From the NCBI RefSeq assembly GCF_000498475.1, contig NZ_AVBI01000001.1, forward strand, positions 186,001 to 250,000: DNA of 64,000 bases, given 5' to 3'. This stretch comes from Flavobacterium cauense R2A-7. Its GTDB lineage: Bacteria; Bacteroidota; Bacteroidia; Flavobacteriales; Flavobacteriaceae. The notes below the pieces were generated by a model. That model searched no databases. It had not been told where the DNA came from and worked only from the letters and a program-made list of their open reading frames with translations. A program made the translations under genes and the position numbers. This document shows positions 25,583 to 34,840 of the stretch, piece after piece. Numbering within the stretch: the stretch's first letter is position 1; every line of letters begins with the position of its first letter.

Positions 25583-25612
25583 TAAAAAGCAGCCTAACGG
25601 CTGCTTTTTTTT
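25583..25612 (+). terminator. Rho-independent terminator after hemD
   Basis: Stem aaaaagcagcc/ggctgctttttt with a 4-base loop and a following T run. Confidence 0.9.
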
Positions 25613-25636
25613 ATTTATTCACTTAAACACAAAATT

Positions 25637-25696
25637 AACCGCAGATTCGCAGATTAAAAAAACAGATAATCAATAATCTGCAAATCTGCGGTAATT
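25637..25696. repeat. Long imperfect inverted repeat in the hemD-pckA gap
   Basis: Left arm aaccgcagattcgcagatta (25637-25656) and right arm taatctgcaaatctgcggt (25674-25692) are near-perfect complements around a 17-base A-rich loop. It lies between two true terminators, so simple termination does not require it. Confidence 0.8.
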
Positions 25697-25737
25697 CCTT
25701 TAAAGCTTAAAAGCAGAATATATTTGATTCCGGGATA

Positions 25738-25772
25738 ATAAAAAAATCCCAACCTTTCGATTGGGATTCTCC
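25738..25772 (-). terminator. Rho-independent terminator after pckA
   Basis: Stem aatccca/tgggatt around acctttcgat, with a U-run in the minus-strand direction, 15 bases after the pckA stop. Confidence 0.85.
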
Positions 25773-25787
25773 TATTCTTATTTTCAA

Positions 25788-27401
25788 TTACAACTGTGGT
25801 CCAGCTGCAACAAGGTTTTTACCTTCTTCGTTATCAGTGTACTGAACAAAGTTTTTAATAAATCTTCCTGCTAAATCCTCCGCTTTTGCTGTCCATTCTG
25901 AAGCATCAGCATAAGTATTTCTCGGATCCAAAATTTCAGTATTTACGCCTTCTAAAGCCGTTGGCACTTCTAAGTTGAACAAAGGAACGATTTGTGTATC
26001 GGCTTTTTCCAATGAACCGTCTAAGATTCTGTCGATAATCGCACGGGTATCTTTAATAGAAATACGTTTCCCTGTTCCGTTCCAGCCTGTATTTACCATA
26101 TAAGCCGTTGCGTTGTGCTCTTCCATTTTCTTCACCAATTCTTCACCGTATTTTGTTGGGTGCAAGCACAAGAATGCTTTACCAAAACACGCTGAGAAGG
26201 TTGGCTCCGGTTGTGTAACACCTCTTTCTGTTCCTGCTAATTTAGCGGTGAAACCAGACAAGAAGTAATATTTCGTTTGCTCCGGAGTTAATTTAGAAAC
26301 CGGTGGCATTACTCCGAAAGCATCTGCGGTTAAGAAGATTACTTTAGAAGCGTGACCTGCTTTGGAAACCGGTTTTACAATATTTTCGATATGATCGATT
26401 GGGTAGGAAACACGGGTGTTTTGTGTTACCGAACCGTCTTTGAAGTCAATTTTACCGTTAGCATCCAAAGTAACATTCTCCAACAATGCATTTCTTTTAA
26501 TCGCTCCGTAGATATCCGGTTCGTTTTCTTTGCTTAAATCGATGGTTTTAGCATAACATCCGCCTTCAAAATTGAAAACACCGTCGTTATCCCATCCGTG
26601 CTCATCATCTCCGATTAATTCACGTTTCGGATCGGTTGATAAAGTGGTTTTTCCTGTTCCGGACAATCCAAAGAACACCGCAACATCACCGTCTTTTCCT
26701 TTGTTAGCCGAGCAGTGCATGGAAGCAATTCCTTTTAACGGAAGGTAGTAGTTCATCATCGAGAACAAGCCTTTTTTCATTTCCCCGCCGTACCATGTTC
26801 CTCCGATTAACTGGATTTTCTCGGTAAGGTTGAATGCAACATATACTTCCGAATTTAATCCGTGTGCCGCATAGTCTTTAAAACTGGTTTTAGAACCGTT
26901 CATTACAACGAAATCCGGCTCACCAAAGTTTTCCAATTCTGCCTCTGTAGGACGAATGAACATGTTTTTCACGAAATGTGCCTGCCAGGCCACTTCCATA
27001 ATAAAACGTACTTTTAAACGAGTATCTTCATTAGCGCCACAAAAAGCATCTACCACGAATAATCGTTTCCCGGAAAGCTGCTTCACCGTAGTTTCTTTTA
27101 AAGCGTTCCAGGTATCTTGTGTAATGGGCTTGTTATCGTTTACTGCTTTTTCGGAAGTCCACCAAATCGTGTCTTTGGTAACGTCGTCTTTTACAATATA
27201 TTTATCTTTAGGAGATCTTCCCGTGAATACACCAGTCATTACATTAACCGCGCCAAGTTCAGAAAGTTGTCCTTTCTCATACCCTTCCAACGCAGGATTC
27301 AGCTCTTCATTATACAAGAAATCAAATGACGGATTGTAGACAATTTCAACTGTGTTATTAATTCCGTATTTCTCTAATGAAATTGTTTTGGTAACATTCA
27401 T
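25788..27401 (-). CDS. pckA: Phosphoenolpyruvate carboxykinase (ATP)
   Basis: A 537-residue enzyme from the ATG at 27401 ([13 protein letters not shown]); the frame extends 26 residues upstream through the promoter, so that start is rejected. It converts oxaloacetate and ATP to phosphoenolpyruvate in gluconeogenesis. Motifs are [10 protein letters not shown], the kinase P-loop [11 protein letters not shown] (kinase-1a), the kinase-2 region [19 protein letters not shown], and [13 protein letters not shown]. Length is normal. A TATTTTTG promoter element precedes it and a terminator follows, so it is monocistronic. Confidence 0.97.
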   Translation of the reverse strand: MNVTKTISLEKYGINNTVEIVYNPSFDFLYNEELNPALEGYEKGQLSELGAVNVMTGVFTGRSPKDKYIVKDDVTKDTIWWTSEKAVNDNKPITQDTWNALKETTVKQLSGKRLFVVDAFCGANEDTRLKVRFIMEVAWQAHFVKNMFIRPTEAELENFGEPDFVVMNGSKTSFKDYAAHGLNSEVYVAFNLTEKIQLIGGTWYGGEMKKGLFSMMNYYLPLKGIASMHCSANKGKDGDVAVFFGLSGTGKTTLSTDPKRELIGDDEHGWDNDGVFNFEGGCYAKTIDLSKENEPDIYGAIKRNALLENVTLDANGKIDFKDGSVTQNTRVSYPIDHIENIVKPVSKAGHASKVIFLTADAFGVMPPVSKLTPEQTKYYFLSGFTAKLAGTERGVTQPEPTFSACFGKAFLCLHPTKYGEELVKKMEEHNATAYMVNTGWNGTGKRISIKDTRAIIDRILDGSLEKADTQIVPLFNLEVPTALEGVNTEILDPRNTYADASEWTAKAEDLAGRFIKNFVQYTDNEEGKNLVAAGPQL

Positions 27402-27436
27402 AATTAAAATGTGTTGTTTGTTTGTTTTTAAGAACG

Positions 27437-27444
27437 CAAAAATA
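27437..27444 (-). promoter_or_regulatory. Promoter -7 element of pckA
   Basis: TATTTTTG on the minus strand, 36 bases before the pckA start. Confidence 0.5.
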
Positions 27445-27479
27445 AAAAATTTAATTTTAGATACGTTTTTTTTAACCAA

Positions 27480-27869
27480 CTATTCTGCTTTTTTACCCAG
27501 AATTTTAGCAAAAAGGAGTACCCAGGCTGCAATCATCAACATCCCGCCAAGCGGAGTAATCGGTCCTAAGAATTTCGCATTGATTAATGTAGCCGAAGCG
27601 GTTGCCAAAAGATAAATCGATCCCGAAAAGAAAAGTACCCCAACTACCACTAACCACAGGATTATTATCTTGGTTTTTTCATCAATTAAGCTCGTTGTCC
27701 CTACAAAAAGCAGGAATAACGCATGATACATTTGGTATTTAACGCCGGTTTCAAAAGTAACCAACTCGGCTTCACTTAAAATAGCTTTAAGTCCGTGAGC
27801 TCCGAAAGCTCCTAAAATAATTGCCACAGCTCCCATAAAAGCCGCAACTGCGATGATTTTCTTGTCCAT
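27480..27869 (-). CDS. DUF423 family membrane protein
   Basis: A 129-residue protein from the ATG at 27869 with four hydrophobic segments. It has the DUF423 signature GAFGAHGLKA, with YQMYHALFLL, FFSGSIYLLA and TPLGGMLMIAAW. Members resemble E. coli YgdD; their activity is not known to me. It lies upstream of pckA on the same strand but pckA has its own promoter. Nine extra residues from an upstream ATG (27896) are possible but not family-like. Confidence 0.9.
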   Translation of the reverse strand: MDKKIIAVAAFMGAVAIILGAFGAHGLKAILSEAELVTFETGVKYQMYHALFLLFVGTTSLIDEKTKIIILWLVVVGVLFFSGSIYLLATASATLINAKFLGPITPLGGMLMIAAWVLLFAKILGKKAE

Positions 27870-27994
27870 AATTAAAAGTATGCCCAAAGGTAGCACAAAA
27901 TTAAAAAGTTAAATAATAAAACTTATCTCGTTTTCTGCTTCCAAAGAATATAACAAATTCTTATTTTCGTGAACTTTTTAAAACAAACCTCATC

Positions 27995-29347
27995 ATGAGA
28001 AATATTCTGATTATCGGAGCGGGTCGTTCGGCGTCTTCGCTTATTAAATACCTGTTGGAAAAATCGGAAAGTGAAAACCTGCACCTGACCATTGGCGATT
28101 TGTCTTTGGAATTGGCGCAGAAAAAAACACAAAACCACAAAAATGCCACCGCACTTGCCTTGGATATCTTTAATGAAACACAACGCAAAGCAGAAATTCA
28201 GAAAGCAGATATCGTAATTTCGATGTTACCGGCACATTTGCACATTGAAGTGGCCAAAGACTGCATCACCTATAAAAAACACATGGTTACGGCTTCTTAT
28301 ATTTCCGATGCCATGCAGAGTTTGGATGCTGCCGCTAAAGAAAACGGCTTGATTTTCATGAACGAAATCGGACTGGATCCGGGAATCGACCATTTGAGCG
28401 CCATGAAAGTGCTGGATGAAATTCGCGGAAAAGGCGGAAAAGTAATTTTATTCGAATCGTTCTGTGGCGGATTGGTAGCTCCGGAATCCGACAACAATCT
28501 TTGGAATTACAAATTCACCTGGGCCCCAAGAAACGTAGTTTTGGCCGGACAGGGCGGCGCTGCCAAGTTCATTCAGGAAGGCAAATACAAATACATTCCG
28601 TACAACAAATTGTTCCGAAGAACGGAGTTTTTGGAAGTGGAAGGCTACGGTCGTTTTGAAGGTTATGCGAACCGCGATTCTTTAAAATACAGAAGTGTTT
28701 ACGGCTTAGACGATGCTTTAACGGTTTTCAGAGGCACAATTCGACGCGTGGGATATTCCAAAGCTTGGGATATGTTTGTACAATTGGGCATGACCGACGA
28801 TTCGTATGTTATTGACGATTCGGAAAACATGAGCTACCGTGAATTCGTAAATCTGTTTTTACCGTACCATCCGACCGATTCTGTCGAAATCAAATTACGC
28901 CACCAACTGAAAATCGATCAGGACGACGTGATGTGGGACAAATTGCTGGAACTGGATTTATTCAACCCAAATAAAATTATCGGTTTAAAAAACGCTACGC
29001 CGGCACAAATTCTGGAGAAAATTTTAACCGACAGCTGGACGTTACAACCAAACGACAAAGACATGATTGTGATGTACCACAAATTCGGATACGAATTGAA
29101 CGGCGAACGCAAACAAATTGATGCCACAATGGTTTGCCTAGGCGACGACCAAACGTATACCGCAATGGCGAAAACCGTAGGTTTACCGGTAGCCATGGCA
29201 ACTTTGCAAATCTTAAACGGCAACATTAAGACACCAGGCGTTCAATTACCGTTAAACAAAGAAGTATATCTTCCCATTTTGAAAGAACTCGAAGAATACG
29301 GCGTTGTCTTTCATGAAAAAGAAGTCGATTATAAAGGTTATAAATAA
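27995..29347 (+). CDS. Saccharopine dehydrogenase-like NAD(P)-dependent reductase
   Basis: A 450-residue protein with an N-terminal Rossmann site, ILIIGAGRSASSLI (residues 4-17). It shares saccharopine reductase-like sequence ASYISDAMQSLD, FMNEIGLDPGIDHLSAMKVLDEI and ESFCGGLVAPE. In animals the homologous domain cleaves saccharopine in lysine degradation; in bacteria the family is used in lysine metabolism and in carboxynorspermidine synthesis. The substrate is not certain here. A promoter lies in the 125-base gap before it and a terminator follows. It is conserved and single-gene in Flavobacteria. Confidence 0.85.
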   Translation: MRNILIIGAGRSASSLIKYLLEKSESENLHLTIGDLSLELAQKKTQNHKNATALALDIFNETQRKAEIQKADIVISMLPAHLHIEVAKDCITYKKHMVTASYISDAMQSLDAAAKENGLIFMNEIGLDPGIDHLSAMKVLDEIRGKGGKVILFESFCGGLVAPESDNNLWNYKFTWAPRNVVLAGQGGAAKFIQEGKYKYIPYNKLFRRTEFLEVEGYGRFEGYANRDSLKYRSVYGLDDALTVFRGTIRRVGYSKAWDMFVQLGMTDDSYVIDDSENMSYREFVNLFLPYHPTDSVEIKLRHQLKIDQDDVMWDKLLELDLFNPNKIIGLKNATPAQILEKILTDSWTLQPNDKDMIVMYHKFGYELNGERKQIDATMVCLGDDQTYTAMAKTVGLPVAMATLQILNGNIKTPGVQLPLNKEVYLPILKELEEYGVVFHEKEVDYKGYK

Positions 29348-29348
29348 A

Positions 29349-29380
29349 TAAAAATCCCCCGCTGCAACGGGGGATTTTTT
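29349..29380. terminator. Bidirectional terminator between convergent genes
   Basis: Stem aaaatcccccg/cgggggatttt around ctgcaa, with T6 on the plus strand and A-rich sequence upstream. It serves the saccharopine dehydrogenase-like gene and possibly the opposing gene. Confidence 0.9.
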
Positions 29381-30005
29381 ATGAAGCTTCTATCATTTTC
29401 TTCTGTTTGATGATTTCATCCTGAAGTTGACGACGTAATTTTTGTTCTCTTTCGATAGCATTACGTTTGAAGGTTTCCAATTCATCTTCCACTTCCGCCA
29501 ATATGGCTTTTGAATTTTGAGTAATCACATTTGCTTTTTTAAACCGTACCGCCAAAAAACCAACCGTAATGAGCAATGTAAACACCAACGACCACATGAT
29601 GGCATGGTACAACGTTGTATTCAGTGGCATTCCGAACAACAAAAACGTTTCGTCTTTGATTACAGAAGCCGCGAGCTGACTGTTCGCTTCTGCAATTTCT
29701 TCCTGCAGTTTTTTTATTTCACCATTTTTGTTTTCTATGATGGCTTTTGCATCAGATAAGTCGCTTTCATTTCGGGAAAGTAAAGTCACCACATCAGCAT
29801 GCAATTCTTCCAACGCAGCTTTCTTAACCATTTTTACGTCGTTGTAATCGGCGGAATTTACCAAAATCCTGCTCATCTGACTTTCCACGGCTTTTTTGGT
29901 AATGGGTTTTTCAGGTACTGCTTCAATATTCTGAGCCGTTACCGCGAGACCATTTGACAGTGAAACCATCACTGCAAATAGTATTTTAAAAGTTGAATTT
30001 CTCAT
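29379..30005 (-). CDS. Hypothetical coiled-coil protein with signal peptide and membrane anchor
   Basis: A 208-residue protein not recognised as a named family. It has a signal peptide (about 1-25, ending TAQN) and a charged helical segment (about 70-115) likely to form a coiled coil. A membrane helix follows (about 133-152, IMWSLVFTLLITVGFLAV), then a second basic coiled coil (170-208) rich in Arg, Lys and Gln. The topology predicts a periplasmic stalk, one membrane pass and a cytoplasmic helix, as in simple scaffold proteins. It is monocistronic. Confidence 0.75.
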   Translation of the reverse strand: MRNSTFKILFAVMVSLSNGLAVTAQNIEAVPEKPITKKAVESQMSRILVNSADYNDVKMVKKAALEELHADVVTLLSRNESDLSDAKAIIENKNGEIKKLQEEIAEANSQLAASVIKDETFLLFGMPLNTTLYHAIMWSLVFTLLITVGFLAVRFKKANVITQNSKAILAEVEDELETFKRNAIEREQKLRRQLQDEIIKQKKMIEAS

Positions 30006-30186
30006 TTTACTAGATTTGGGGTTAGTAGTAAATGGACACTAAATTGAAAATGTTCCATAGAAAACGGAACTTTCCTTTCTATATAGATGCGTAAAATTTT
30101 ACACTTTTGAGAATTTTTAACTTTTAACTAAAAATTATAATTATATTTAAACTTTAAAATTGGAAATAACTTTCATATTATCACAA

Positions 30187-30657
30187 ATGAAACTAAATCA
30201 CTTACAGATAGAAATCGACGGTATTGACAAACAAATCCTCCGCGATTTGATGGAAGATGCCCGAAAACCCATTTTACAGATTGCCAACAAAATCGGCATT
30301 TCGGGTGCGGCGATTCACCAAAGGTTGCGTAAGCTGGAACAGGCGGGCGTGATTTCGGGATCGAAATTTGTGGTGAATACTAAGGTTTTGGGCTACAGCA
30401 CGATGGCATTTGTGGGGATTTATCTCGACAAAGCGGCACGAAATCCGGAAGCGGTAAGGGAACTGAAAAAAATTCCGGAAGTATTGGAATGCCATTACAC
30501 TACCGGAAACTGGAGTATTTTAATCAAAATCATCTGTCGCGATAACGAACATTTAATGCAATTGCTCAACAAAAAAATCCAAGCCATTGATGGGGTTTCC
30601 AGAACAGAAACCTTTATTTCGCTGGACCAGCAGATTGAACGACAGATACAATTGTAG
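30187..30657 (+). CDS. Lrp/AsnC family transcriptional regulator
   Basis: A 156-residue regulator from the ATG at 30187; a TTG start at 30160 would add nine residues and is less likely. The N-terminal winged helix-turn-helix is IDKQILRDLMEDARKPI...IANKIGISGAAIHQRLRKLEQAGVI (about residues 10-55). The C-terminal RAM domain (about 65-150) binds amino acids and oligomerises. Such proteins act as local or global amino-acid sensors. No obvious target gene is adjacent; it is followed by repeat element copy B. The saccharopine dehydrogenase-like gene lies about 0.8 kb upstream. Confidence 0.92.
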   Translation: MKLNHLQIEIDGIDKQILRDLMEDARKPILQIANKIGISGAAIHQRLRKLEQAGVISGSKFVVNTKVLGYSTMAFVGIYLDKAARNPEAVRELKKIPEVLECHYTTGNWSILIKIICRDNEHLMQLLNKKIQAIDGVSRTETFISLDQQIERQIQL

Positions 30658-30702
30658 TACTCAGTAGTCGGTAATTAGTACGCAAACAGAAAAATGGCTT
30701 CC

Positions 30703-30812
30703 TGCCTAGCCCCGATTGCAGTGTAAATCCTCCCTCGTTTTCCAAAACGAGGGAGATTGCAACGAAAAGCGGGAACAAGGACTCCAAAAAAGCCCAAGCC
30801 TTTCGCTCCAAA
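30703..30812. repeat. Dispersed intergenic hairpin element, copy B
   Basis: It begins tagccccgattgcagtg and continues with a strong stem, ctccctcgtttt/aaaacgagggag. The flank agcgggaacaaggactcc and the trailing aagcc...tttcgctcc also occur in the copy near 34634. It lies between the Lrp-type gene and the peptidase gene. Confidence 0.75.
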
Positions 30813-30843
30813 AAAAAATCCGCTACTCACGTAACGGATTTGT
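30812..30843 (-). terminator. Terminator after the YugP-like peptidase gene
   Basis: Imperfect stem aatccgctac/gtaacggatt with a run of A on the plus strand (U-run on the minus transcript). Confidence 0.7.
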
Positions 30844-30861
30844 ATTTTATAAAATTTGCTC

Positions 30862-31557
30862 TTATTCTCTTCGTCCAAAAACCTGTAGTGCCCAGTACAA
30901 CAAGGAAGCTACGGCACCCAAAGCCGCGACAACATAAGTTCGCGCGGCCCATTTTAAGGCGTCTTCAGCGCCGGCGTATTCTTCCTGACTCAGCATATTT
31001 TTATTTTTTAACCATGCCAAGGCACGATTACTCGCATCGTACTCCACCGGCAACGTAATTAAACTGAATAGTGTCGCAATCGCCATTAAAACCAAACCGG
31101 CCACTGCCACATAAAAGCCAATCGACGATTTTGCACCGATCCCCAAAATCAAACCTCCCATAATCAACCATTGCGACAAGCTGGAGGAAATATTTACCAT
31201 GGGTACCATTTGCGAACGCATCGTTAACCATTGATAGGCCTGCGCGTGTTGTACAGCGTGACCACATTCATGCGCCGCCACTGCTGCTGCTGAAGCATTG
31301 CGTTGGTTGTACACGCCCTCACTAAGGTTCACGGTTTTATTCGCAGGATTGTAATGATCGGTAAGCATTCCGGGTGTGGAAATAACTCTCACGTCGCGAA
31401 TTCCGTTATCGGCCAGCATTTTTTCGGCAATTTCTGCTCCCGACATGCCGTTGCGCAAATGTACTTTCGAATACTGTTCGAACTTCCCTTTTAATTTTGA
31501 GCTTATCAGAAAACTTGCTAAAGCTATCGCTCCCAATAAAATATAATATCCAATCAT
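30862..31557 (-). CDS. YugP-type zinc metallopeptidase
   Basis: A 231-residue membrane peptidase (PF04298-like). It has an N-terminal membrane helix (about 2-20) and the zinc site HECGH (His96, Glu97, His100). Two or three membrane helices follow (about 127-146, 148-165 and 208-226), with LPVEYDASNRALAWL between them, a signature of this family. It probably acts at the inner membrane with a periplasmic or cytosolic active site; substrates are unknown. It is monocistronic, with a terminator downstream. Confidence 0.88.
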   Translation of the reverse strand: MIGYYILLGAIALASFLISSKLKGKFEQYSKVHLRNGMSGAEIAEKMLADNGIRDVRVISTPGMLTDHYNPANKTVNLSEGVYNQRNASAAAVAAHECGHAVQHAQAYQWLTMRSQMVPMVNISSSLSQWLIMGGLILGIGAKSSIGFYVAVAGLVLMAIATLFSLITLPVEYDASNRALAWLKNKNMLSQEEYAGAEDALKWAARTYVVAALGAVASLLYWALQVFGRRE

Positions 31558-31644
31558 TTCTTTGTGTTTTTAACTCCTAAAGATAATCAAATCGTGCGCC
31601 AAAACCTCGTATTGCCATTTTGTCACGCTGTTAAATATTTTATA

Positions 31645-31680
31645 AAAAAATCCCGAACACTTTTCAGTATTCGGGATTTC
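31645..31680 (-). terminator. Rho-independent terminator after leuS
   Basis: Stem aatcccgaa/ttcgggatt (31649-31678) with A7 upstream on the plus strand, giving a U-run for the minus transcript. Confidence 0.85.
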
Positions 31681-31724
31681 CATCTCTAATTTATGCTTCG
31701 ACAAGCGCCGCGCGACAACAAATC

Positions 31725-34559
31725 TTATCCTACCAGGTTGATAATTTTCCCGGGAACGATAATCACTTTGTTTGGCGTTCTGCCTTGTAATTGTGCTTGG
31801 GTTCTTTCGTCGGCCATTACGATTTCCTCGATTTGGGGGGCAGATAAATCCAACGGCAACTTAATCGTGAAACGCATTTTTCCGTTAAACGATACCGGAT
31901 ATTCTTTTTCGCTTTCCACCAAATATTTCGCTTCGAAAATCGGGAAGGCTACCGTAGCAATAGATCCTTCGTGACCTAAGGCGCTCCATAATTCTTCGGC
32001 GATGTGTGGCGCGTAAGGCGAAACCAAAATTGCTAGCGGTTCCAAAATCGCGCGGTGGCGGCATTTCAATTGTTGCAATTCGTTGACGCAAATCATGAAT
32101 TGGGAAACCGAAGTGTTGAACGAGAAATTCTCGATGTCTTCGGTTACTTTTTTGATGGTTTTGTGCAACGATTTGTACATTTCGGCTGTGGGTTCGTCGT
32201 TGGTGATGATGGAACCATTGTCATCGAAATACAAACGCCATAGTTTTTTCAAGAATCCTGATACTCCGGTAATTCCGGCGGTATTCCAAGGTTTTGCCTG
32301 CTCTAATGGCCCTAAGAACATTTCGTATAATCTTAACGTATCGGCGCCGTATTGTTCGCAGATGTCGTCCGGATTCACCACGTTGTATTTCGATTTGGAC
32401 ATTTTTTCAACTTCGCGCCCTACGATGTATTTGCCGTCTTCTAAAATGAATTCCGCATTGGCATAATCGGAATATAATGGGTGCGCCTTGAATTTTTCGA
32501 TATTCAATTCGTTGGTAACGTCATTGATACACGATAAATCAACATGTATTGGATGTACATTCTTATCAGCAATCAATCCTTTTGAGTACAACGTTTTGGA
32601 ATCTTCGGAGCGGTATACAAACGCACTCATTCCCAAAATCATCCCTTGATTAATCAGTTTTTTGAACGGTTCTTCTGTAGGCGCAAAACCTCTGTCTTTT
32701 AAGAATTTGTTCCAGAAACGGGAATACAACAAGTGACCGGTGGCGTGCTCGCTTCCGCCGATGTATAAATCCACGTTTTCCCAATATTGCAAAGCTTCCT
32801 GGCTGGCGAAATCGTTCTCGTTGTGTGCGTCCATGTAACGCATCCAGTACCACGAACTTCCGGCCCAACCCGGCATGGTGTTTAATTCTAAGGCGAAAAC
32901 AGTTTGATTGTCGATTTTTTCGTTTTCAACAACTTTATTATTAACACTGTCCCAAGCCCAAACCGACGCGTTGCCTAATGGTGGCTGGCCGTCTTCTGTG
33001 GGTAAATATTTTTCAACTTCCGGTAAAACGATTGGCAGGTGTTCTTTAGCAATCATTTGTGGTAAACCGTTTACGTAATAGACCGGAAACGGTTCGCCCC
33101 AATAACGCTGACGGGAGAATACCGCATCGCGCAAACGGTAGTTTACTTTCGCTTTTCCGGCACCTATTTTTTCTAATTCTTCAATGACTTTTTTGGTTCC
33201 TTCTTTATACCCCAATCCGTTTAGGAAATCAGAGTTTACCAATTCGAAACCTTCTTTGGCGCCGAACGCTTCTTGTGAAATGTCCTGATTGAAAATATTT
33301 TTGATTTCCGGCATCCCATGGGTTCCTTTGAAGAAATTTGCAAACGCATAATCTCTTTCATCACCGCAAGGCACTGCCATAACCGCTCCGGTTCCGTAGC
33401 CTGCCAACACGTAATCGCCAATCCAAACCGGAATCGGCTCTTTGGTGAACGGATGCTCGGCATAGGCTCCGGTAAATACACCTGAAATGGTTTTTACATC
33501 AGCCATACGCTCTCTTTCCGAACGTTTTGCAGTCGCTTCCACATAGGCTTCCACAGCGGCTTTTTGCTCCGGCGTGGTGATTTGCGCCACCAATTCATGT
33601 TCCGGTGCCAAAGTCATGAACGTTACCCCGAAAATGGTATCAGGACGGGTAGTAAATACTTCTATTACTTCCTCGTGGTTTTTCAAATTAAAAGTTACAG
33701 AAGCTCCTACTGATTTTCCGATCCAGTTTCTTTGGGACTCTTTCAACGATTCGGTCCAGTCGATGGTTTCCAAACCTTGCAGTAAACGTTCGGCATAGGC
33801 TGAAATGCGCATCGACCATTGCGTCATTTTTTTACGGATGACCGGATGACCGCCGCGCTCGGAAACGCCGTTCACGATTTCGTCGTTCGCTAAAACAGTT
33901 CCTAACGCCGGACACCAGTTGACTTCGGTTTCCGCTAAATACGTTAATCTATATTGAAGAAGAATTCTTTGTTGTGCTTCGGAAGAAAAACTGTTCCATT
34001 CCGCAGCAGTAAACGGCGTGATGTTGTCATCGCAAACCGCTTTTACATTAGCATTTCCTTCTTTTTCGAAAAGGGCAATTAAGGTTGCAATATCTTCTGC
34101 CTTATCCGAAGTTATATTATACCACGAATTGAACAACTGAATGAAAATCCATTGGGTGTGTTTGTAATAATCGGGGTTGGAAGTGCGTACTTCACGGCTC
34201 CAATCGAACGAAAAACCGATTTTATCCAACTGTTCGCGGTAACGCGTAATGTTTTCTTTGGTGGTTTTTTCGGGATGTTGCCCGGTTTGAATGGCATATT
34301 GTTCTGCCGGCAACCCAAACGAGTCGTAGCCTTGCGGATGCAGTACATTAAACCCTTTATGACGTTTGAATCGCGCCACAATATCCGAGGCGATGTACCC
34401 TAACGGATGCCCAACGTGCAATCCTGCTCCGGAAGGATAAGGAAACATGTCCAAAACATAATATTTTGGTTTATCCGACGTGTTGGACGCGGCAAACGTT
34501 TGGTTTTCGGCCCAGTATTTTTGCCATTTGGCTTCGATTTCGTTGTGAAAGTATTTCAT
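31725..34559 (-). CDS. leuS: Leucyl-tRNA synthetase
   Basis: A 944-residue class I synthetase charging tRNA-Leu. The HIGH motif occurs in LHVGHPLGY (residues about 47-55) and the KMSKS loop as EKMSKSKYN. The editing domain (CP1) includes TTRPDTIFGVTFM and GTGAVMAVPCGDERDYAFA. The C-terminal anticodon-binding domain ends PNKVIIVPGKIINLV. It is slightly longer than the E. coli enzyme because of an insertion around residues 170-210. Its upstream region holds a short tandem repeat and element copy C. Confidence 0.97.
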   Translation of the reverse strand: MKYFHNEIEAKWQKYWAENQTFAASNTSDKPKYYVLDMFPYPSGAGLHVGHPLGYIASDIVARFKRHKGFNVLHPQGYDSFGLPAEQYAIQTGQHPEKTTKENITRYREQLDKIGFSFDWSREVRTSNPDYYKHTQWIFIQLFNSWYNITSDKAEDIATLIALFEKEGNANVKAVCDDNITPFTAAEWNSFSSEAQQRILLQYRLTYLAETEVNWCPALGTVLANDEIVNGVSERGGHPVIRKKMTQWSMRISAYAERLLQGLETIDWTESLKESQRNWIGKSVGASVTFNLKNHEEVIEVFTTRPDTIFGVTFMTLAPEHELVAQITTPEQKAAVEAYVEATAKRSERERMADVKTISGVFTGAYAEHPFTKEPIPVWIGDYVLAGYGTGAVMAVPCGDERDYAFANFFKGTHGMPEIKNIFNQDISQEAFGAKEGFELVNSDFLNGLGYKEGTKKVIEELEKIGAGKAKVNYRLRDAVFSRQRYWGEPFPVYYVNGLPQMIAKEHLPIVLPEVEKYLPTEDGQPPLGNASVWAWDSVNNKVVENEKIDNQTVFALELNTMPGWAGSSWYWMRYMDAHNENDFASQEALQYWENVDLYIGGSEHATGHLLYSRFWNKFLKDRGFAPTEEPFKKLINQGMILGMSAFVYRSEDSKTLYSKGLIADKNVHPIHVDLSCINDVTNELNIEKFKAHPLYSDYANAEFILEDGKYIVGREVEKMSKSKYNVVNPDDICEQYGADTLRLYEMFLGPLEQAKPWNTAGITGVSGFLKKLWRLYFDDNGSIITNDEPTAEMYKSLHKTIKKVTEDIENFSFNTSVSQFMICVNELQQLKCRHRAILEPLAILVSPYAPHIAEELWSALGHEGSIATVAFPIFEAKYLVESEKEYPVSFNGKMRFTIKLPLDLSAPQIEEIVMADERTQAQLQGRTPNKVIIVPGKIINLVG

Positions 34560-34569
34560 TCTTGAGTCT

Positions 34570-34601
34570 CAAAGTTGCAAAGTTGCAAAGCTGCAAAGTT
34601 G
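34570..34601. repeat. Tandem 8-bp repeat (caaagttg x4)
   Basis: Four copies of caaagttg (the third is caaagctg) lie just upstream of leuS. A shorter related word, ccgcaaagttacaaag, occurs at 51278-51295 before another gene. Confidence 0.8.
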
Positions 34602-34633
34602 CGATGATTATAAATATTCTTATAGTTTTTCCA

Positions 34634-34732
34634 ATAGCCCCGATGGTAGTGGATCCCGATTTTCATCGGGAGGAACGGACAGCGGGAACAAGGACAACCG
34701 ATAAAGCCCGAACCATTCGCTCCAAACTTTAA
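34634..34732. repeat. Dispersed intergenic hairpin element, copy C
   Basis: It contains agccccgatggtagtggatcc, a short stem (tcccgat/atcggga) and the flank gaacggacagcgggaacaaggac, followed by aagcccgaaccattcgctcc. It shares flanks with copies B and D but uses a different stem. It lies in the 281-base divergent gap between leuS and ftsX. Confidence 0.75.
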
Positions 34733-34840
34733 AAATTGTGCGGCAAATTTACATTATATTATAAGAAAGTTAAAACTTTGGGCGTTATAAAGGTTAAAAA
34801 CGATTTTCTTTATTATTTTTACGGCTTAATTTAGAGTTAT

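Noticed and set aside
25637..25696. Phage attachment site or insertion sequence ends
   Set aside because: No transposase, integrase or target-site duplication is nearby; the arms form a single hairpin.
26956..27339. Plus-strand ORF of 127 residues opposite pckA
   Set aside because: It lies fully within pckA on the other strand and has no recognisable domain; it is a shadow frame.
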